This document shows, one piece after another, positions 5,088-5,829 of a stretch of 5,829 bases of DNA. The position numbers and the translations under genes were made by a program. The notes under the pieces are model-generated. The model worked only from the letters and a program-made list of their open reading frames with translations. It did not search any database and was not told the DNA's origin. Source of the stretch: Pseudomonadota bacterium (lineage in GTDB: Bacteria; Pseudomonadota; Alphaproteobacteria; Rhizobiales; Hyphomicrobiaceae); assembly GCA_023428365.1 (NCBI GenBank), contig JAEYYQ010000656.1:1-5829 (forward strand), written 5' to 3'. Numbering within the stretch: position 1 is the first letter of the stretch; each line of letters starts with the position of its first letter.

Positions 5088-5829
5088 ATGGAGCCCGGCA
5101 AAATCGCCGAAGACGTCACGACACTCGCAACCGCGCTGACGGCCTGGGCGGCGGCAGCCCTCCCGAACGTCATTGTAGCCCTGCTGCTCCTGATCGCCGG
5201 CTGGGCACTCGCCGGTTGGGCGGAACGTGGCGCGGGACGACTTCTCGACCGCGCGGGTATCGAACCGACGTTGCGCAGTGTCGTTACCAGCTTGGTTCGT
5301 TACACGCTGCTCGTGATCGTCATTGTTGCCGTGCTCGGGCAGCTCGGCGTTCAGACAACGAGCGTGATTGCCGCACTCGGCGCAATCGGCCTCGCCATCG
5401 GCCTGGCACTGCAGGGCACCTTGGCCAACATTGCTGCGGGCATCATGCTGCTCTGGCTGCGTCCGTTTCGGGTGGGAGATTTTATCGAGGCGGGAAACAT
5501 CTCTGGCACAGTGAAAGACGTCGGCCTCTTCGCCTCGCGGCTGGATTCATGGGATGGCGTCTATCAGTTCGTGCCGAACTCCCAGCTCTGGAACACGCGG
5601 GTGATGAACTACTCGCGACTGGACCGCCGGTTGCTCGGACTGAAATTCGGGATCAGCTATTCTGATGATATGGCCCACGGTCGCGAGGTTCTGCTCGCTT
5701 TGGCCGCCACCGACGAACGGATCATCAACGATCCGCCGCCGGAATGCTTTGTCGATGAACTGGGCGATAACGCCGTCATTCTTGAATTGCGTGCGTGGAC
5801 CGATAACGCGAACTATGCAGCCGTCCGCC
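5088..5829 (+). CDS. mscS: MscS-type mechanosensitive ion channel (C-terminus outside window)
   Basis: This is a small-conductance mechanosensitive channel of the inner membrane that opens under high membrane tension to release solutes on osmotic downshock. The 247 visible residues show two N-terminal membrane segments (about 22-45 and 69-88). The pore helix is GLAIGLALQGTLANIAAGIM (101-120). Leu102 and Leu106 align with the E. coli pore-sealing Leu105 and Leu109, and Gly110 with the hinge Gly113. The beta domain follows with RPFRVGDFIEAGNISGTV (125-142) and FVPNSQLWNTRVMNYS (161-176), then part of the C-terminal domain. Compared with the 286-residue E. coli protein, roughly 40 residues or fewer are cut off by the right edge. 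The ATG has AAGG (5076-5079) eight bases upstream. There is no EcfG match in front of it; it may be read through from the YihY-family gene. Confidence 0.96.
   Translation, partial: MEPGKIAEDVTTLATALTAWAAAALPNVIVALLLLIAGWALAGWAERGAGRLLDRAGIEPTLRSVVTSLVRYTLLVIVIVAVLGQLGVQTTSVIAALGAIGLAIGLALQGTLANIAAGIMLLWLRPFRVGDFIEAGNISGTVKDVGLFASRLDSWDGVYQFVPNSQLWNTRVMNYSRLDRRLLGLKFGISYSDDMAHGREVLLALAATDERIINDPPPECFVDELGDNAVILELRAWTDNANYAAVR

Overview
The window looks like chromosomal DNA of an alphaproteobacterium, most likely from the Hyphomicrobiales (Rhizobiales). Three things suggest this: the sequence of EF-Ts and of an unusually long ribosomal protein S2 with a C-terminal extension, the moderately high GC content, and promoter-like sequences matching the alphaproteobacterial general-stress sigma factor EcfG. 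There is no sign of mobile elements, CRISPR arrays, tRNA or rRNA genes, so this is mostly ordinary core and stress-related sequence. I did not find a convincing new multi-gene system.

Layout. The minus strand from the left edge to 787 carries the N-terminal half of a TrkH potassium-uptake subunit. A ~420-base non-coding gap follows. It ends in a good EcfG-type promoter reading into a CsbD/YjbJ-family stress protein (1210-1407, plus). A hairpin and then a 24-residue single-pass membrane protein (1481-1555, plus, easily missed) follow it. A Rho-independent terminator then faces left and closes the translation operon rpsB-tsf, which is on the minus strand (3713 down to 1677). Its 117-base intercistronic gap holds two hairpins, one followed by a U run. 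The rpsB leader has a candidate sigma-70 promoter and a possible long-range closing stem. Divergent from rpsB is a YihY/BrkB-family membrane protein (3936-4985, plus). It has a second EcfG-like site so close to its ATG that the transcript would be nearly leaderless. The right edge is an MscS-type mechanosensitive channel (from 5088, plus), cut by the window end.

How the genes fit together. The housekeeping pair S2/EF-Ts sits among genes linked to envelope and osmotic or general stress: K+ uptake (TrkH), CsbD, a small membrane peptide, YihY/BrkB and MscS. Two of these have EcfG-like promoters. A shared stress-response role is an inference from these promoters and from family knowledge. tsf ends at a terminator facing a convergent gene, so pyrH and frr, which usually follow it in related bacteria, are not downstream here. 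Start codons were moved inward from the longest open frames for tsf, rpsB and the YihY gene, using family N-termini and Shine-Dalgarno spacing.
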